DNA of 64,000 nt, from positions 48,918,001 to 48,982,000 of the forward strand of contig CM060733.1 of assembly GCA_030704615.1 (NCBI GenBank), read 5' to 3'. The position numbers and the translations under genes are program-made. This document shows positions 10,652 through 21,879 of this stretch, one piece after another. Numbering within the stretch: the stretch's first letter is position 1; each line of letters begins with the position of its first letter. The DNA comes from Takakia lepidozioides (taxonomy: Eukaryota > Streptophyta > Takakiopsida > Takakiales > Takakiaceae). Below the pieces are notes generated by a model. It did no database searches, had not been told where the DNA came from, and saw only the letters and a list, made by a program, of their open reading frames with translations.

Positions 10652-11144
10652 AATTGAAAAGAGACTGAGCCTAACTAAACCCTACAAGTGCACATTCAGA
10701 TTGAGCGATGGAGGAGGCTGTAGATATAAACACATGACAACAAACGGGCTAACGCCTTTGTGCTAACTACAAATGCATATGATGGGCTGGGCTACTGCTC
10801 ACAACCTTCAAGACATCCTATCTTAAAGCACTATAGCTTGTACCTAGAAGTAGGGTCTGCTAGGTCACCACGTAGTGACTCAATCCACTCTGAATATTAC
10901 TAAGAAGGTGGTTTGTAGATGACAAGAGACAGCTTTTTCCATTTTCTGCACTGTCAGAGTCATACTCACTCATTTTGTAGTTCTAAAGTTGAAATATGAG
11001 GTGTGAAACAACCACTCAGAAAGTGGTACCTTACAACTCTATGAGTAGAGACGTATAGTAGATTGTTGAAATTCTTGCTTTTTAGGGACTTGGTATATTA
11101 ATCTTGATTCTCCCCTCATACCAGGAAAGGAATTCCTTAGCATC

Positions 11145-13871
11145 ATGGAGCCTGACAGAGCAGCTGCCGTGCTGAGATTACAACAGTGCGACGATGCTCT
11201 TTTTCAGCGTGAGGTTGCGCGGTGTCGAGAGTATGGTCTCAACAAGTTAAGATGCCCTTGCAATCACTGTAAGGGTGGACGACCGGTCTCTATAGAGAGA
11301 GTGAGAAAACATCTAATGGCCAATCATAGATCCCCCTACGTTTAGATCCTGGAGAGGAGCAAGGAGGCATGCTTCTGACGATGAATGGGAAGACACGGCC
11401 GTGGTGGTTGGTGACGACGTAGCTTTAGCAAATCATCGGACACAGGGAGAATTGGACAGAAATGTTGAGGTACAGCGCATGATCCAAGAGACCTTTCAGA
11501 TCATAGACACACCTGAAACTGGAAATGGGGCAAAAGTGGAATTAGATGACCTAGATGTTCCCGGTGACACGAACATCCCTTCCTTAGCCCATGACCCGGT
11601 TGCGGGTGGGGACTCTCACACTGATGATCCCATCTCATTGGAAGAGGCATGTCTACCTTTGTATGAAGGCTGTAAATCCTCTAAGCTTGCATCCACCATG
11701 CTTATAATGAATCTATGCGCAACACATGGGGTTACAAATGGCTTTGCGGATGAAATGTTCTCTTTGCTGCAGAAAACCTTGTTGCCACAACCAAACGTAC
11801 TACCCACATCTTTCTACCATGCAAAGACCATGGTGAGCAAGCTTGGGCTTGCTTATGAGAAGATCGATGCTTGCCCAAAGGGATGTGTGTTGTTTAGGGG
11901 GGACTTGAAAACTTCAGAGAGTTGCCCCAAATGTCAAAGCGCCCGATTCAAAAATGTGGGGAGATCCAAGGTACATGTTAAGGTGCTTCGCCATTTTCCA
12001 TTGATACCACGCCTTTTGCGTATGTATAGATGTTCTTCTATTGCAGAATTAATGACATGGCACAGTCGAAATGCAAGCAACGATGGCCTTGTGCGCCATG
12101 CAGCTGATTCAAAGGCTTGGAAACACATTGATGCTACTTGGCCCGACTTTGCAGCAGAGCCTCGCAATGTAAGGCTTGGTTTTTCCTTCGATGGAGTCAA
12201 CCCGTTTGGTGATAAGAACAATTGCTGGTCAACATGGCCAGTGTTGATGCTGGTATACAACCTACCTCCCAGGCTCACTACAAAGAAGTTCTTTGTCATG
12301 CTTGTTCTCTTGATTCCAGGAAAGCAGTCAGTTACAAGTGAGCACATAGATGTGTACTTAGCACCACTGATGGAGGAGTTACTTGTTTTGTGGAGGGGGG
12401 TTCGGGCATATGACATATGCAAACCTGTTGGTGAGAGAACCTTCATACTACGCGCCATACTACTGTGGAGCATCCACGATTTTCCTGCTTATGGCCTATT
12501 TGCAGGATGTGTCACAAAAGGCTACAAAAGGTGTCCAGTATGCGGTCCTCATGTAGATGCAAGACACTCAAAAGTTATGGGCAAAACTGTCTACCAAGGT
12601 CACCGCAGGTTCCTCCCTCAGGCCCATCCATACCGCAGGAACCGCATACACTTCAATGGACAGGTGGAGATGCGTGCGAAGCCACATCCGTTCACACCGG
12701 TTGAACAAGAGGCCGCTGGTGTTGAGGCTGAAGGTTATGACCTTGACCCCCGTGCTTTTCCTGATGCTGAAGTTCATCCAGCCAAGGTTCATGGTATCAA
12801 AAGGTGCAGCTGCCTATGGGATTTACCATACTGGAAGGTACCCCCTGCACTTGTACTTGTTTGAGTTCAATATTCTTTGTAAATGACAAAGGTAGTGCCC
12901 CTGTAGTGGTTACTTCTTACTTTCCGAGTGGTAAAGTAGCAGTACTGCATGTAATTTGGACTTCACATTAATAACTCGTGGAATGGTAAAAGGTAGTATC
13001 CATGATGCTCAGGAAGTTGTTGACATCACTTGAGAGGCTAATAATGCACTAAATGAGTTGTTTGAACCATTGAGGAGGGACTGTCATGCATCACAGCCAC
13101 TTTAGACATGAAAGTATATAGTGCTCATAAAGGAATCTGATTTGTATAGGACTGCAATCTGTCGGAATGTTCCTGAAATGGTGTCACCAATTGCAGGATC
13201 TGTTGCAACGCTACTTATTGGATCCCATGCATTGCGAAAAGATTTTTTGTGAAAACTTGTTGAAGACGATTTTCGGACGGAAGGACACGGTGAAGGTGAG
13301 GAACGACATGGAGGTAATCGGCATCAGACGTCACTTGTGGCTTCGGCCTGATCCACAGAACCCTTCACGTATCATGAAACTAGCAGCACCGTATGTTCTC
13401 ACTCCCGCTGAAATCACGATATTTCTTGATACTTTAGGGGCTATCAAAACTCCTTCGGGATTTGCAGGTGCATTTCAGAAACACATACACCCGTCTAGGA
13501 AATATTTGACAAGTATGAAGTCCCATGATTATCACGTTTTAATGCAACAGATTTTACCTGTGTGTATTCGCCATTGCATGGCGGGGGGCCCACGTGGGGT
13601 CATTATACGTGTGAGTCGCATTTTCCGCCGGATTTGTGCCAAAGTATGGGACCCTAATGAAATAGATTCATTGCGTGAGGATGTTGCTATAACCTTGTGT
13701 CTGTTAGAGAAAGAGTTCCCCCCTTCTTTCTTTGATGTCATGACCCATTTGCTAGTTCATCTCGTAGATGAACTAGACACATGTGGTCCGGTGTCTTCAC
13801 GGTGGATGTATCCCATGGAGCGTTACATGAAAGATCTCAAGGGATACGTTAGGAATTACGCAAAGCCATAA
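11145..13871 (+). pseudogene. tnp2-family CACTA transposase with DUF4218 region
   Basis: An N-terminal transposase-associated domain (CPCNHCKGG, IERVRKHL) ends at a stop near 11343. The frame must shift by one base there to reach FRSWRGARRHASDDEWED. The tnp2 domain runs to 12837 and includes LGFSFDGVNPFGD, CPVCG and RRFLPQAHPYR. It ends DLPYWK at a GTACCC donor. An intron to 13195 follows, and the next exon resumes DLLQRYLLDPMHCEK, restoring the conserved tnp2 to DUF4218 junction. The DUF4218 part contains HDYHVLMQQILPV and WMYPMERYMKDLKGYVRNY, then an in-frame TAA at 13869. Expected role: nuclear cut-and-paste transposase. With a frameshift and a stop it is not functional. Confidence 0.85.
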
Positions 13872-14397
13872 TGGAGTATGGCTGCAGGGTATGTTCTTGA
13901 TGAGCCATGGGTTTCATGAGTGAGTATATGTAATCATTTGATGCAACTCAACGGCGGATTTGGGATGCAAATGCGGAGGAAGGGGTTGAGAACGAGGTCT
14001 TGGAAAGTGTCGGCAAAAAGCGGGACATGAGTGGAGCTGAGAGAGATGCAGCACATTTGTATGTGCTGAACAATACCAATGTGATGGTTCTTTGGGTGCA
14101 ATGAGTTCTTCTTTTCATTGCACCTTATTCATATCAAGTTCAAATGCAATTGTGACTGTCACCAGTGTAATAGAACCACCCACAAAGTCACAAATGTCAG
14201 TGGTTCATCGTGATATAACCACTTCTGTAGTAACTGAATGTCTAAGTAAATGACTTTTTGGAAGAGCATGTTCATTTACAAGTCATTCTGCTCACTCATC
14301 CAGTGGTTTTCAAAGTATCATTCATGCTAGGTATTTTTTGCAAAGTAATGCAACACTTCATTGCTAACATGTGTCATTTTTGTTGTCATTTTGTGAC

Positions 14398-15272
14398 AGA
14401 AAGTATGCAACAGAGAAGGCACAGTTCACTGCAGACAGAGAGGCATGTGCTCGTGAGTGGCGTGCCAATCGTCGACGTCACCGCCGCCTTCCGGTGCCAT
14501 ACCCTCCCCATTTGTTGGAGTTTTCACCCCTACCGGTATGGATACGCCGTGTAGTCCAGACCCATGTCTCTAAGCATGGTGTTGAGAATACGGATGTAAT
14601 TCATTTGTCTACTCCCCCCTCATTGAGATCAGCTTCATTTCGCGGCATGAAGGCGTATGGAAATCATTATCGAGTGGATGACACGGAAGTCGTCTTCTTG
14701 TCTCTTTTGATTCCGGAGTTGCATCCGTCTTCCAGCAACAGAGCAGAAATAGTGTGCGTGATAGAAATCCAGTCATGTCACCATTAGAGTACGTTGGGGT
14801 CATCAAAGAAATCTTCAAATTGGATTATGGACGAGTGCACCCCATTGTATTTCGTGGTGCCTGGGTGCGGGCCAACCTCGTTGGACAAAATGCTACAATG
14901 AAGCAGGATTCGTATGGTTTTCTACTTTCAAATTTTGGGAGGATGTTACCCGCCAATGATCAGCCATTCATCTTTCCATCTCAAGTTGAACATGTGTTTT
15001 TTTCGGATGAGTCCCCAAGTTCGGAGTGGAAGGTAGTCATTCGGAAGGATCCAAGAGCAAAAAGGATTGTGGCGGACATAGATCAATGTGACATTGGAGA
15101 AAATGCAGATTTCGATGGCCTTCAGACACCGTCCACCTTATCAGATCAGTCAATACCTAGGTCATTAGATGGTGCCACGGCTCTAAATAAAGAAGACCTG
15201 GCTATGTTGGCTACCATTCAAGCGGCGTTTGTGCAACCAACCGCTATTCCAGTTGAGCAAAGTGATTCATAG
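14398..15272 (+). pseudogene. DUF4216-containing 3' part of the CACTA transposase gene
   Basis: An exon begins after GTGACAG at 14398 and carries TREACAREW-like and FRGMKAYGNHYRVDD motifs. The frame then has to shift near 14690 to continue as DSGVASVFQQQ, then PLEYVGVIKEIFKLDYG and FRGAWVRANL, the typical DUF4216 region. The C-terminal 70 residues are acidic and Ser/Thr-rich and end at 15272. DUF4216 regularly follows DUF4218 in plant CACTA transposases; its function is unknown. Confidence 0.75.
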
Positions 15273-15369
15273 GGTGACGAATATGTTTTATTGTTGGAAC
15301 CATTTGTTCAATAGCATCATGCCACAATGGTCTGGCCACTCGTCTATTTTTCAAAGTCTGTCACAGCTG

Positions 15370-15963
15370 CACAAACCACTTAAAATTTTTCATGTATCAC
15401 CCAAAAAGTGGTACCAATCACTTGTTTGTAGGCAACCACTAGAATAGTGGTTCCAATTACTACAGTATCTTTCACCACCCACTCTCCACCACTATCAAAG
15501 TGGTACAAATCAACGAGGTGTCTTTAACCACTCAAGATCAACGTGCAGCACTGTCCCCGTCCACGTGGAATATTATATTTATGAATGAATACATATTTCC
15601 AAATCATAAATCACAAATAAAATTTGAATTATTACACGTGGAGGAGCAAGTGGTTTCAATCACTTCCCATCACTGAGGTGTCTATAACCACTCACAATGT
15701 ACCACTGCACTCGTCCACGTGGAATATTATATTTATTAATTAAAATATATGACCAAATAAATAATAATAATAATAATAATAAATAATAATTTATTACACG
15801 TGGACTATTGAGTGGTTGAAACCACTTCCAACCACTGTCTGTGATGCCACCGTGGCATTTCATTGGGATTAACCACTGGCTAGTGGTTACTAGTGGTTTA
15901 TAGAGTGGAAAAAGACAGTAGTGGTTAAAGGGCCAGTGGTTATTCCACGTTTTTCTTCTAGTG
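15370..15963 (+). repeat. CACTA right subterminal repeats
   Basis: More than ten copies of ACCACT or AGTGGT in both orientations, with two longer near-repeats: GTCCACGTGGAATATTATAT at 15560 and 15713, and GAGGTGTCTATAACCACTC at 15678. The left end has one copy of GTGTCTATAACCACT at 10171. Such arrays are the usual transposase-binding regions of CACTA elements. Confidence 0.65.
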
Positions 15964-15965
15964 TG

Positions 15966-16495
15966 GTAGCTTAGTAGGACTTAGTGGGGGTGGCATAGGA
16001 CTCACCATGGGGCGGAGACCTTGTGGTGGGAGTCGTGGGGAGTCTTGGGACTCATCACGGTCCAATGGGGCCGTGGTGGGTGGGCCAAGACTTACCGCGA
16101 CTCATCACCGGGAGTCGAGGGTCTTCGTGGTGGTTCGCCATAAAATGGCAGGGTTGTTTGTGAAACCCCTGCGGATAGTCACAGAAGTATATATAGGGAG
16201 TAGTAACCTCGAGAACGGTGCAAGCCCGTTGGTGACCAAAAACTAGTGAGTGAGCGAGCGAGCCGGGAAGCGACCAAGGAGTGGGGAGCTATTCCGGACT
16301 GCCATCTACCAAAGGGAATTTCCACCAGGCCCAAATTGGTGGAGGGTCTTTTGGAGGAGCCAAGGGGGACCGTTATGTCCCGGTGAGCAGCCGAAGCTCC
16401 GAATTGGCCCGACGGCCAATTTGGGAGTTAGGCGCGCGCATCAAAGCGAGTAACTATGACTTGAAGGGGAGCTTACCGAAGTGAGGTGCGCGACA
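15966..16495 (+). repeat. 5' LTR of second Ty3 element (truncated)
   Basis: Ends with GCGCGACA at 16495, followed by CT and a primer binding site. It is closely similar to the minus-strand copy at 31849-32380. That copy continues beyond the point matching 15966, so this LTR is cut at 15966 by the right end of the CACTA element. It contains a TATATATAGGGAG stretch at about 16190 that could be the promoter TATA. Confidence 0.75.
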
Positions 16496-16497
16496 CT

Positions 16498-16509
16498 TGG
16501 TATCGGAGC
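16498..16509 (+). other. Primer binding site
   Basis: TGGTATCGGAGC lies two bases after the LTR end. It differs by one base from TGGTATCAGAGC, complementary to the 3' end of initiator methionine tRNA, which most plant Ty3 and Ty1 elements use. Confidence 0.8.
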
Positions 16510-16550
16510 TTAGAGTTCAGTACACGATCGTCCTTGAGATCGGCCTCATC

Positions 16551-17664
16551 ATGGGGTCGGGCAAGCCAAAGCGAAAGCGGAACGGCCCGAAAGATGATGA
16601 TCCTGGTGAGCCCGATGGGAGCGACGTGTCACCAAAGCGGCAATTTGAGGAGGCGATTCATGCTTTTGAAAGCGAGGCCGCTCAGGAACGGGATGAATCT
16701 GGGGAGTAGGAGCCCGAGGACTTCCCGGAGGCTCCGCCAGACCAACAGATGCCTCCCATGCCAGCAGCCTTTTGGGAAGGGTTGTTGGCGCAGTTTGGCA
16801 GGACGTTGAAAGACGTGTTGAAGGTGGCTAATGCCACTTTAAGGCAAAGTTTAAGGTGAAGCCTAAGAAACCCGACACCTTCGAGGGCGTCCGAAATCGG
16901 AAGGCACTCAACACCTGGCTCTTGGAGCTAGAGCAGTACTTCCGGGCGGCCAAGTTGAGTGACGAGGATCAGGTGGAAGTGGCTCCCACCTATTTGAGGG
17001 GCTATGCTCAACAATGGTGGTTTGCCCGGGACAAGATGAGGAATTGAAGCAAATGGATGACATTCGGGGATATGTTCACGCTTTCAATGTGTTGTTGCTC
17101 GAAGTTACGGATATGGCGGAACCAGAAATGGTCTTCAACTTTGTGGCGGGATTGGCCCCATGGGCCAGGCGGAAGTTGGAGGAGAAGCCACCTAAGACTT
17201 TGAACGAGGCAATTGAAAGGGCTGAATGTTTCTCGGATGTCCCTACGGGTGAAAGACAAGGCCATACGGAGCTGAACCACAATAAGACCCGGCGGGAGGG
17301 TGACTCCTTCCGACCGAAAAAGAAGTGGGATAGGCCACGTGACGACAATGGCACATGGAAATCAAAGAGAGGGCCTTCACACGTCAAGGCGGCACCCGGT
17401 GCTCCAAAAGAAAAATTAGGTGCGACGGCTTATGGCGGACAGAAGGCGACCTTCGATGGAGTGTGCTTTAATTGCGGGGAGCGCGGGCACATGGCTAAGA
17501 AATGCACGAAGCCCCGTCAATTAAACATGACTCGGGCAACCACGGAGTTGTCCGAAGATTCCATCAGCCGCTTGGTGGAAGCGGTGGTCGCCAAGACTTG
17601 CAAGGTGGGAAACTACTCTTGTGAGTTGTACCAGGAGACCGGCCCCTTGCGTAAAGGGAGTTAG
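16551..17664 (+). pseudogene. gag of second Ty3 element
   Basis: Starts MGSGKPKRKRNG with a basic, acidic-patched N-terminus and is stopped by TAG at 16707. The capsid-like region (KPDTFEGVRNRKALNTWL, YLRGYAQQWWF) is in another frame to 17045, then shifts again. The C-terminal part holds a CCHC knuckle, CFNCGERGHMAKKC, near 17470. It ends at a TAG at 17662 that separates it from protease in the same frame. Expected role: virus-like particle assembly and RNA binding. Several breaks; not functional. Confidence 0.8.
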
Positions 17665-17673
17665 TTAATATTC

Positions 17674-20576
17674 GTGAGTGGGATAATTTTCGGAACTAAC
17701 GTGTCGTTGTTGGTGGACACAGGAGCGTCGCACTCCTTCATGACACCGGCAACGACACGAAGCTGGGGCTCCCGACAAGTGATGTGGGGGCCTCCATTGA
17801 AGTGCGTTTGGCCAAAGGAGAACCACAATTGGCGACAAGGTTGGCGTTCGATGTTCCTCTTCAACTCAGGAGTTGGGAGGGACGTGAAAACTCCACCATT
17901 TGCGAGATCGATGGAGTGGATCTCATTTTGGGGATGATCTTTTTGAGCAAATCCGGAGCGGTCATAGATGGCCGCAAGAGAGTAGTCACGCTACCGTGTG
18001 GGAATGGTGGTGAGGTCTTACGAGTGTCGGAAACGCCCAACCCAATGGGAGGGTGAATAAACCTGCTGTCAGCAAAGGAGTGGGCCGTGGAGGAGCCACA
18101 CAAACTCCAGTTTTTGCTTTACGTAAGACAAGTGGAAGGAGAAGTCGATAGGGAGCCGAGCTCTGATTGGATCAAGGGGATCTTGGAGAAATACCAGGTG
18201 GTGATGCCGGAGGATTTACCAAGCGGCTTGCCACCGCGAAGAGGAGTTGACCACAAGATTGAGGTGATACCGGGATCGGAGCTGCCTGCGAAGGCACCCT
18301 ACCGGTTGAGCCACAGACAGTTGGTCGAGCTAAAGGTTCAGCTCAAGGATCTAATGTCAAAGGGGTACATCCGGCCGAGTAAGTCACCCTACGGAGCCCC
18401 GGTGCTATTCGCAGACAAGAAGGATGGAACGCTGCGGATGTGTGTCAATTACAGGGCTCTGAATAAGGTGACTATCAAAAACCGGTACCCTTTGCCAAGG
18501 ATTGATGACCTCTTCGATTGGTTGGCAGGAACGAAGTATTTTAGCCAGATCGATTTGCGCTCCGGCTACCATCAAATCCGAGTGGCGGAAGGAGACAAGG
18601 AGAAGACCGCATGCAAGACAAGATATGGTTCATATGAGTTCTTGGTGATGCCTTTGGAGCTCACCAACGCACCCGCGACCTTTAGCACGCTAATGAACAG
18701 CCTTTTCCAGGAGTGGTTGGATGACTTTGTGATCGTGTACATCGACGACATCTTGGTGTACTCGAAAACAAAGGAAGAGCACCTGGAGCACCTCAAAAGG
18801 GTGTTCCAGAGATTGCGGGAAGAGAAGCTGTATGCCAAAGCTTCAAAGTGCGAATTTGGGGTCACAAAAGTGGAGTTCGTGGGGCATGTGATTACACAGG
18901 ATGGGATCAAAATGAATGACAGAAAGGTGAGGGCGATCTTGGAGTGGGAGCCTCCAACTTCGGTCCCGGGAGTGTGATCCTTCCTAGGACTCGCCTCCTA
19001 TTACCGAAAGTATGTGAGAAATTTTGCCAAGATCGCGGGGCCACTATCAGACCTTCTGTGTAAGTCCAAGGTATGGGTATGGAACACCTTTTGTGGCCAA
19101 GCTTTTGCCGAGTTGAAGCAGCGGATGGCGGAAGCTCCAGTCTTGAAAATCCTGGAGTTCGACCGTCCATTTGAGATTCATATAGATCCGTCGGACTTCG
19201 CAATTAGGGGTGTACTCATGCAAGATGGACGTCCAGTGGCTTACGAAAGTAAAAAACTGAACGAAGTGGGGCGAAGGTGGCCTATGCACGAGAAAGAAAT
19301 GAAGGCGGTGGTGCATTGCCTTGAGCTTTGGCGCCACTATGTTGGTTCCAACCCAGTGAAGATGTTCACGGACAATGTCACGGTGAAGTATTTTGCCACG
19401 CAGCCTAAGTTGTCCCCAAAACAACTTAGGTGGCAAGACACTTTGGCGGTATTCGACGTGGATATCCAGTACAAACTGGGACGGGACAATGTGGTGGCCG
19501 ATGCTTTAAGTAGAAAGCAGCAGCTCATGTTGATGTACAGGGGCGAGACGGCGCTCCAAAGGAAGATCCGGAAGGCTAACCGGAAGGATGAGATGGCAAG
19601 GTCCGTGATGCGGGACTTGAGGATGGGGGTTAAATCACAGTTCCACTTATACAATGGACTGCTCCGGTACAAGCAAAAGCGTCTCTACGTGCTGAAGGGA
19701 GAGATCAGAGATAGTCTCTTGAGAGAGTGCCATGATGGCCTGCTTGCGGGCCACGGCGGAGCCAAGCACACCGCGGCATTGAAGAAAGAGTATTTCTGGC
19801 CCAAACTGAGGGAGGAGGCCGAGGAGTATGTCAAGACATGCACCATATGCCAACAAAACCGGAGCGAGTACAAAAAGCAAGCGGGGCTATTACAACCCTT
19901 ACCGATTCTAGAGGGGTCTTGGGAAAGTGTCTCGATGGATTTCATGACTACTATGCCGCTATCAAAAGGATTCGATGCAATCATGGTGGTGGTGGATAGG
20001 TTCAGTAAAATGGGCCATTTCATCCCCACCAAGGAGACGGCAATGGCGCAGGAGACGGGGCGACTTTACTTCGCCCACGTCTTCAAGCATCGTGGACTCC
20101 CGAAGGACATTGTCTCGGACCACGATCCAAAGTTTACAAGTAAATTTTGGAGGGCACTTTGGAAGAAGATGGGGACGAGACTCAAGATGAGTACGGCCTT
20201 CCGACCTACGACAGACGGCCAAACGGAAAGAGTGAATTCCGTGGTGAAACAGATCTTGCGGAATTATGTATCGGCAGACCAATCAGACTGGGTGAGTACT
20301 TGGATGCGGCAGAGTTATGTTATAATAACACAAAACACTCCGCAACGGGAGTTTCCCCTTTTGTATTGGTCTATGGAAAAGCACCTCTGGTGCCGACAAA
20401 TTGGTCCGCCCAAGACGTTGAGGAACCGGCAGCAGCAGCAGTGCTGGAAGAACGCGAGCGTTTGTTGAAGCTCGCAAAGTACAACATTGCCAAAGTTAGG
20501 AAACAGTATGAACGACAGACGAATCGGAAGTGGATGGAAGTTAAGGTTGAGGCAGGCACGGAGGTTTGGTTGAACA
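17674..20576 (+). pseudogene. pol of second Ty3 element (protease, RT, RNase H, integrase)
   Basis: Domains in order: aspartic protease with VDTGASHSF (17710), then a one-base shift; TGA at 18054; reverse transcriptase with [22 protein letters not shown] and catalytic [10 protein letters not shown] (18740); TGA at 18975 where VRSFLGLASYYRKY is expected; RNase H (IHIDPSDFAIRGVL, MFTDNVTVKYF, NVVADALSR); integrase with an HHCC zinc finger (HDGLLAGH, CTICQQN) and DDE core pieces (DFMTTMPLSKG, VSDHDPKF, TDGQTERVN). A shift near 20275 leads to CYNNTKHSATG. The ORF is cut at VWLNT by a CACTA-type terminus at 20577; the rest of the integrase, any chromodomain and the 3' LTR are not found downstream. 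Confidence 0.88.
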
Positions 20577-20960
20577 CACTACAACAGATGAGCGTTTTTA
20601 TGACTGCAAATATGACTATTTTTTCAATCTTATATGCGTTCATGACTACATGATTCTGAAGTGAAAAAAACTGCGTGATAGCGACTAGTCTTTAGGACTA
20701 CGTTTTGCAAGTCATAGCCGTAACTGCGTGCGTGGCACCTGTAGTCATGTAGAGGAGAGTGATGTAGTCACAACTCTATGATTTACATATGACTAATTAT
20801 ATGACTACATTGTCTGCTGAGCGTTGCCTGCATGGAGAGGCTTCAGTGGAACACGTGCACCACTGCGCAAGCGACATGTCACGCATTCGTGAGGGGATCA
20901 TATGACTATATGTTTGCAGAGCGATGTCTACATGGAGAGGCGCCGGATGGACACGTGCGC
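20577..20960 (+). mobile_element. CACTA-type left terminus (second family)
   Basis: CACTACAACAGATGAGCG, then TTTTTATGACTGC, starts abruptly inside the Ty3 integrase. Subterminal TGACTA/TAGTCA motifs recur at 20611, 20641, 20684, 20740, 20789 and 20903. No transposase or matching right end was found nearby. Similar terminal and subterminal sequence, inverted, lies at 46540-46765. This is probably a truncated end. Confidence 0.5.
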
Positions 20961-21590
20961 CACTGCGGATTTGACACGTCATTTTTTTTAAAAATATTTT
21001 TGAATAATATTTTTAATTTTAATAAATCAAATTACAAAATTACAAAATTTAGATTATTAATTGATTTAATTCTTCATTATGTTTTTGGGAAAATAGAATG
21101 GAAGGCCAACGGGGCTTGTACAAGTCCTGTAAATCATATTACAAAATTCCAAATTGGACAAGCATCCCCACGGATGCCTCAAAGTCTAATGAGGAGCAAA
21201 AATTAAGCAAACCGACACAAGGGCATAAGGTTTTTAGTACTACTACAGTTTTGGTATTACTAGAACGAAGGACTCTATTTACAACTATCGAGTGCAATAC
21301 TCCTTACAACTGCATTTGGCCAACAACTCCAAAACGAACTTGGTGGCAGTGTGGTAGTCACCACACACCCGAAGATTCTTCACGAGATGGAGAGACGTCC
21401 CTGCAGCTCATCAGCCCAAAACCTCGATTGTCCCACCATTGACTGGGGTCATAAAAGTTCCACAGCTTCTCCTTGTCTCTGTTACCTGTTTTTGGATACT
21501 TTCTTATTGTCACGTTGGCAATTTCATGTCAAAGTCACTCCAAACTATCAAAGGTTCACTCAACCAGCTAACTTGCAGAATTCATAATGA
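20961..21590. other. AT-rich stretch, no gene seen
   Basis: Low-complexity A/T sequence at 20985-21080, then unremarkable DNA. A 50-bp stretch at 21427-21476 (GATTGTCCCACCATTGACTG and on) recurs at 21855-21905 beside the PPR pseudogene, a sign of local duplication. Confidence 0.5.
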
Positions 21591-21595
21591 AAATT

Positions 21596-21638
21596 GAGGG
21601 CCGATTTTGATAAGAGGGAAAAACAGAAATCGGCCCTC
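21596..21638. repeat. Perfect 12-bp inverted repeat
   Basis: GAGGGCCGATTT at 21596-21607 and AAATCGGCCCTC at 21627-21638, with a 19-base spacer. Isolated, GC-rich arms in AT-rich surroundings; could be a small hairpin or the remnant of a miniature transposon. Confidence 0.7.
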
Positions 21639-21879
21639 TTGGATGATTCTGGACCCACACTCTATCCCTGCTCCTTCAGCTATCCATGCCTCTACACAAA
21701 TCATGCATACATCCTCGCCTTGCTGCTAGCAACTGACAATGACAGCCTAGAATTGTTCCAACAAACACCCCAACCCTACTTATCACACTAGTTCCTATGC
21801 TCAATTGCATCTGCTACTCTCTATAATCCAACAGGCATTCACCTTCTTGCATCGATTGTCCCACCATTGACTGGGTTAG

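Larger units (their letters stand above)
10165..15963 (+). mobile_element. CACTA-type DNA transposon, degenerate
   Basis: The right end reads TTCTTCTAGTG, inverted CACTAGAAGAA, at 15963. Just inside it is GTGGTTATTCCACG. The best left end is CACTAG at 10165 followed by TGTCTATAACCACT, which shares CACTAG and ATAACCACT with the right end but not the bases between. ACCACT/AGTGGT subterminal repeats are dense inside the right end. The interior carries tnp2, DUF4218 and DUF4216 coding regions, the standard content of plant CACTA elements. The left boundary is less certain than the right, and no 3-bp target duplication could be matched. Confidence 0.7.

Noticed and set aside
10299-10766. 155-codon plus-strand ORF inside the CACTA element
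   Set aside because: No recognisable content; overlaps the more plausible minus-strand accessory ORF.
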